Part shown: in pieces, positions 60,509 to 64,000 of the stretch
Numbering within the stretch: position 1 is the stretch's first letter
Layout: the number at the start of each line of letters is the position of its first letter
DNA from: an uncultured bacterium
Lineage (GTDB): Bacteria; Actinomycetota; Coriobacteriia; Coriobacteriales; Coriobacteriaceae
Assembly (NCBI GenBank): GCA_958349055.1
Contig: CATWBO010000006.1
Location: forward strand, 1-64,000
DNA: 64,000 nt
Direction: 5' to 3'
The notes under the pieces: model-generated
What the model was told of the DNA's origin: nothing
The model's input: the letters and a program-made list of their open reading frames with translations, nothing else
Database searches by the model: none
Made by a program: the position numbers and the translations under genes

Positions 60509-61921
60509 ATGGACGCAACCGCAATTATCCTCGCCGCCGGCGAGGGCACCCGCATGAAGTCGAACCACTGCAAGGTTTCGCACAAGATCCTGGGCAAGCC
60601 CATGGTTCAGTGGATCGTCGACGCCACCATCAAGGCCGGCTGCAGCCGCGTCGTGGTCGTCATCGGCAGCCACGCCGACGAAATGCGCGCCCTCATCGAC
60701 GGCGCCTATGCCAACAGCGCCACCAAGGTCGAGTGTGTCGAGCAGACCGAACGCCTGGGCACCGGCCACGCCGTAAAGGTCGCGCTCGAGGCCTGCGGCA
60801 TCGCTGAGGGCCCGGTCGTCGTGCTCAACGGCGACCTGCCGCTCATCACCGCCGACACCGTGGCCAAGTTCGCGCAGACCGTCGCCACCGGCGAGCTCGC
60901 CTGCACCGTCATGACCATGACCCCGCCCGACCCCTTTGGCTACGGCCGTATCAAGCTGGGCGCCGACGGCCAGATCGAGCGCATCATCGAGCAGAAGGAC
61001 TGCACGCCCGAGCAGGCCGCCACGCTGCTGGAGTGCAACGCCGGCTGCTACGCCTTCGACGGCGCACAGCTTGCCGCCCACATTAACGAGATCGGCAACG
61101 ACAACGCGCAGTCCGAGTATTACCTGCCCGACATGCTCGAGATCCTCAAAGGCCACGGCCAGGCGGTCTCCATCTTCCACTGCGACGACTACCGCGACGG
61201 TCTGGGTGTCAACAGCCGCATCCAGCTTGCGCAGCTCACCGCTATCGCGCGTGACCGCATCAACGAGCACTGGATGGCCGAGGGCGTCACCTTCATCGAC
61301 CCCACGCAGGCTTGGATTGGCCCCGACGCCACCATCGGCCGCGACACTATTGTGTGGCCGCAAACGCACCTGATCGGCCATGTCACCGTAGGCGAGGAGT
61401 GTCAGCTCGGCCCCAACAGCCGCCTCACCGACACCACCGTCGGCAGCGGCTGCGTCATCGATGAGACCATCGCCATCGAGGCCGTCATCGAGAATGGCGT
61501 CGACTGTGGCCCGCGCGCCTACCTGCGCCCGGGCACCCACATGCTCGACGGCTCCAAGGCCGGCACGCACGTGGAGATCAAGAAGTCCACGATCGGCGAG
61601 GGCTCCAAGGTGCCGCACCTGTCCTACATCGGCGACACCACCATGGGCTCCGGCGTCAACGTGGGCGCGGGCTCCATCACCTGCAACTATGATGGCGTGC
61701 ACAAGCACAAGACCGTCATCGGCAAGGACGCCTTCATTGGCTCCGACACCATGATGGTCGCGCCCGCTCAGATCGGCGACGGCGCGCTCGTTGCCGCCGG
61801 CTCTGTCATCACCGAGCCGGTACCCGCCGACGCGCTCGGCCTGGGCCGCGCCCGTCAGGTAAATATTGAGGGCTGGGCCGCCGATTATCGCCGCCGTCTG
61901 CACGAGGACGACGAGGTATAA
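60509..61921 (+). CDS. glmU: Bifunctional UDP-GlcNAc pyrophosphorylase / GlcN-1-P acetyltransferase
   Basis: 470 residues. The N-terminal uridylyltransferase domain has LAAGEGTRMKSNHCKVSHKI, GTGHAVKVAL and LNGDLPLI. The C-terminal left-handed beta-helix has repeated hexapeptides (IGPDATIGRDTIVWPQTHLIG) and the acetyltransferase stretch LSYIGDTTMGSGVNVGAGSITCNYDG. It makes UDP-GlcNAc for peptidoglycan and teichoic polymers. AGGAG lies 6-8 nt before ATG 60509. It shares the order glmU-prs seen in many Gram-positives. Confidence 0.95.
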   Translation: MDATAIILAAGEGTRMKSNHCKVSHKILGKPMVQWIVDATIKAGCSRVVVVIGSHADEMRALIDGAYANSATKVECVEQTERLGTGHAVKVALEACGIAEGPVVVLNGDLPLITADTVAKFAQTVATGELACTVMTMTPPDPFGYGRIKLGADGQIERIIEQKDCTPEQAATLLECNAGCYAFDGAQLAAHINEIGNDNAQSEYYLPDMLEILKGHGQAVSIFHCDDYRDGLGVNSRIQLAQLTAIARDRINEHWMAEGVTFIDPTQAWIGPDATIGRDTIVWPQTHLIGHVTVGEECQLGPNSRLTDTTVGSGCVIDETIAIEAVIENGVDCGPRAYLRPGTHMLDGSKAGTHVEIKKSTIGEGSKVPHLSYIGDTTMGSGVNVGAGSITCNYDGVHKHKTVIGKDAFIGSDTMMVAPAQIGDGALVAAGSVITEPVPADALGLGRARQVNIEGWAADYRRRLHEDDEV

Positions 61922-61936
61922 CGTTTTACCAAGCAC

Positions 61937-61971
61937 AAAAGGAGTTGTTCCATGGGGACGGCTCCTTTTTC
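61937..61971 (+). terminator. Terminator between glmU and prs
   Basis: AAAAGGAG pairs with CTCCTTTT over a 17-base loop and is followed by TCTATT. It begins 15 bp after the glmU stop, so prs probably has its own promoter in the following 140 bp. Confidence 0.6.
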
Positions 61972-62113
61972 TATTGTGACCTGCGCGACCGGATGAGTGG
62001 TCGGTTCGTGTCCGTTGACGGTAAAGACGTTATCAAGACTCGATAAACCCCGTCGCGCGGTTACAATGCAACAAGGCATCTATATGGCATTCGATGTATA
62101 AAGGAGAAGGGTA

Positions 62114-63100
62114 ATGCCGATTAATGATCCCGAGAAGTCGGAGAATATGCGCAAGTCCATCCGCGTGTATTCCGGTTCCTCCAACCGTCCCCTCGCTCAG
62201 AAGATCGCTGAGTACCTTGGGGTCGAGCTTTCGGGCCTTACGCTTAAGCAGTTCGCCAACGGTGAGATTTACGCCCGCTACGACGAGACCGTCCGCGGCG
62301 CCGACGTCTTCCTGATTCAGTCCGTGGCCGGCGGCAACGTCAACGACATGCTCATGGAGCTGCTCATCGCCACCGACGCTGCCAAGCGCGCATCCGCTCG
62401 CTCCATCACCGCCGTCATCACCCACTACGGTTACGCCCGCCAGGATCGCAAGGCCGGCCCGCGCGAGCCCATCACCGCCCGCCTCGTCGCCAACCTGCTC
62501 GAGCGCGCCGGCGTCAACCGCATCATCACCCTCGACCTGCACCAGGGTCAGATCCAGGGCTTCTTCGATATCCCGGTTAACCACCTGTCCGCACTGCCGC
62601 TGTTTGGCCAGTACTACAACGACATGCACTTCGACACCGACAACCTGGTTGTCGTCTCCCCCGACGTGGGCCGTGCCAAGGCCGCCAAGAAGCTGTCCGA
62701 CATGCTTGGCTGCGACCTGGCCATCGCCCACAAGGGCCGTCCGCGCCACAACGCCGCCGAGGTCATGGGCATCATCGGTGACATCAAGGGCAAGACCTGC
62801 ATCATCAACGACGACATGATCGACACCGCTGGCACCCTGTGCGCCAACGTCAAGGAGCTCAAGGCTATGGGCGCTGGCGACATCTACGTCTGCGCCACCC
62901 ACGGCATCTTCTCCGGTCCGGCCATCGAGCGTCTGAACGACGCCCCGATCGTCGAGTGCGTCGTCACCGACGCCATTCCCGTCGAGGTCGGCGGCAAGAT
63001 CAAGACCATCTCGGTCGCCGAGGAGTTCGCTCAGGCCATCTCCGCCGTTTACCACGAGGAGCCCGTCTCCACGCTCGTCGGCGGCGACTTCGCGCTGTAG
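62114..63100 (+). CDS. prs: Ribose-phosphate pyrophosphokinase
   Basis: 328 residues. Makes PRPP from ribose-5-phosphate and ATP for nucleotide, NAD, His and Trp synthesis. VYSGSSNRPLAQKIAEYLGVEL, FANGEIYARYDETVRGADVF, YARQDRKAGPREPI, DLHQGQIQGFFDIPVNHL, and the PRPP loop CIINDDMIDTAGTL. GGAGAAGGG precedes ATG. It connects to the ribokinase/nucleoside hydrolase pair at the other end of the window through ribose-5-phosphate. Confidence 0.95.
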   Translation: MPINDPEKSENMRKSIRVYSGSSNRPLAQKIAEYLGVELSGLTLKQFANGEIYARYDETVRGADVFLIQSVAGGNVNDMLMELLIATDAAKRASARSITAVITHYGYARQDRKAGPREPITARLVANLLERAGVNRIITLDLHQGQIQGFFDIPVNHLSALPLFGQYYNDMHFDTDNLVVVSPDVGRAKAAKKLSDMLGCDLAIAHKGRPRHNAAEVMGIIGDIKGKTCIINDDMIDTAGTLCANVKELKAMGAGDIYVCATHGIFSGPAIERLNDAPIVECVVTDAIPVEVGGKIKTISVAEEFAQAISAVYHEEPVSTLVGGDFAL

Positions 63101-63133
63101 TCTACTGCGCATCGCATCATCTTCGATGTTTTT

Positions 63134-63165
63134 AAAGGGTCGGAAGCACGCTTCCGACCCTTTTT
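63134..63165 (+). terminator. Intrinsic terminator of prs
   Basis: A 14-bp perfect stem (AAAGGGTCGGAAGC and its inverse) with a 2-base loop and a TTTTTC run, 34 bp after the stop. Confidence 0.85.
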
Positions 63166-63185
63166 CTATTCCTCGTCAACCTGCC

Positions 63186-63390
63186 CTGGACAGTTAGTTC
63201 AGATACGTATGTATTTAAAGCCCCAAAGAACCGTTCGGAGCTTTCTGAGCTCCCCGGCGGACGCTATGCCGCCCAAACCTCATCGTTTTCGAGCATTACC
63301 GCTGCACATTTACCCTCAAATCATCCTCGGAAGCCCTTAGAAACGCCTCGAACGCGCGATGCCTTATACGTATCTGAACTAACTGTCCAG
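63186..63390. mobile_element. 205-bp element with 24-bp perfect terminal inverted repeats and 9-bp flanking repeat
   Basis: CTGGACAGTTAGTTCAGATA plus CGTA (63186-63209) is perfectly inverted at 63367-63390. TCGTCAACC occurs at 63173-63181 and again at 63397-63405, a possible target-site duplication a few bases outside the arms. No coding capacity. The layout is that of a MITE. Confidence 0.65.
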
Positions 63391-63552
63391 TAGCTATCGT
63401 CAACCCTCGCGGTAGAGCTCGACTTCCCGCAATCCCCTCAACCAATTCCTCCGACTTCATAACACCCAGCCGTTCATGGCACGCAACACCCCACTGAGCG
63501 AAAAGAACGACGCGGCGACCGCGTTTCGCCAACGGCTTAGTACCTTGTAGTT

Positions 63553-64000
63553 ATGACGACCGTGATTTCACATCTCTCCGCCCTCCGCGCAATTCGTCGC
63601 GCACGACGGGCGTACTCTGCCCTACCCTGGGGCTCCGTTGATAGCGAACAGCAAGCACAGGCCTTGGCTAGCTGCATTCCCAATAATGACGCGATAGACT
63701 TTGGCGCACTTTCGATACTCGACGCCTGGAATGAAGATGATTCCGAACTGCTCGATCTTCTCGTTTCAGACGAAGACAACAGACGCCCCGACAAGCGACT
63801 TCTTCAGCATATTCTCTCTGCCCCGCTTCCTGAAGGTGCAATTATGCACATCGAGGCCGACATCTACGCAACGTCTCCTGCCATGACGGCGCTGCTGTGT
63901 TCCAAAAATGAATCGGTTGCCAAAACCTTAATGCTTCTCATGGAGCTGCTCGGAACGTATTCTCTTCCGCCCGAGGCAACCTACCCCATCGCCTATGACG
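63553..64000 (+). CDS. Unknown protein, 3' end beyond the window
   Basis: 149 codons open to the window edge, beginning MTTVISHLSALRAIRRARR and containing VSDEDNRRPDKRLLQHILSA, EADIYATSPAMTALLCSKNE and MELLGTYSLPPEATYPIAYD. The SPAMTALL...MELLGTYSLPP pattern recalls proteins with an AbiEi-like or DUF559-like layout that are common in Coriobacteria, but I cannot name the family. The ribosome site before ATG 63553 is weak. Confidence 0.65.
   Translation, partial: MTTVISHLSALRAIRRARRAYSALPWGSVDSEQQAQALASCIPNNDAIDFGALSILDAWNEDDSELLDLLVSDEDNRRPDKRLLQHILSAPLPEGAIMHIEADIYATSPAMTALLCSKNESVAKTLMLLMELLGTYSLPPEATYPIAYD

Larger units (their letters stand above)
63101..63552. other. Intergenic region with terminator and a TIR element
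   Basis: 452 bp after prs. It holds a terminator (63134-63165), a 205-bp inverted-end element (63186-63390) and about 150 bp of sequence before the last gene. No further gene is seen. Confidence 0.65.

Noticed and set aside
60434..61936. Long minus-strand frame over glmU
   Set aside because: GlmU motifs are unambiguous on the plus strand; the reverse frame is Gly/Asp/Val-rich shadow.

Overview
The window looks like a chromosome segment of a Collinsella-type member of the Coriobacteriia (Actinomycetota). The signs are high GC with GC-rich third codon positions, an Ech-type hydrogenase, enoate-reductase-like flavoenzymes, cytoplasm-to-surface proteins with Gram-positive sorting features, and many small intergenic palindromes. 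The genus is inferred from gene content and protein style, not from a marker gene search. All functions below were read from motifs in the translated sequence; no database was searched.

Layout. 33-1902: ribokinase and nucleoside hydrolase (ribonucleoside salvage). 2089-4305: surface O-acyltransferase. 4851-7966: NRAMP-related transporter of the Mg-transporting (NRMT) type with an MgtE-like partner. 8289-15231: envelope and membrane genes (degenerate polysaccharide deacetylase, YtxH/PRC-barrel pair, CorC/HlyC-type protein, hemolysin III, alpha/beta hydrolase). 15483-16688: DUF362 ferredoxin protein. 17031-24019: two ABC systems, a FtsX/LolD-type pair bracketed by GGGGACAG repeats and an ABC-2 exporter with two permeases. 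24231-27371: a DUF4143 ATPase and a two-component system. 27980-34291: a 2103-residue LPXTG adhesin/pilin-like protein with a VWA head and ten isopeptide-type repeats. 34761-40375: a complete Ech-type group 4 [NiFe] hydrogenase operon in echA-B-C-D-E-F order, with echA and echB fused. 40663-43538: orphan helix-turn-helix protein and an enoate-reductase-type flavoenzyme.

43904-49951 is a compact (about 6 kb) integrative mobilizable element in the initiator tRNA-fMet gene. It has a 41-bp att duplication, tyrosine integrase, XRE regulator, Cys/His-rich anchored protein, MobC-like protein, a hairpin-rich oriT-like stretch, a replisome-organizer-like protein and an excisionase-like protein, but no relaxase.

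50186-64000 is mostly housekeeping: coaX, a second DUF4143 ATPase bracketed by three copies of a hairpin repeat, a degenerate biotin-ligase-like gene, a folP-folK fusion with a large insertion, a sirtuin, exonuclease III, an ECF vitamin transporter (S, fused A-A', T), glmU, prs, and the start of an unknown gene that runs off the window.

The most unusual signal is non-coding. At least five intergenic elements of nearly constant size (152-160 bp) share 24-32 bp inverted arms and a common apical box near AAACCGCAGGTAG. Other intergenic elements have the same plan with unrelated arm sequences, and one of these is flanked by a 9-bp direct repeat. They lie in junctions between genes and look like families of small non-autonomous elements or structured RNA modules.
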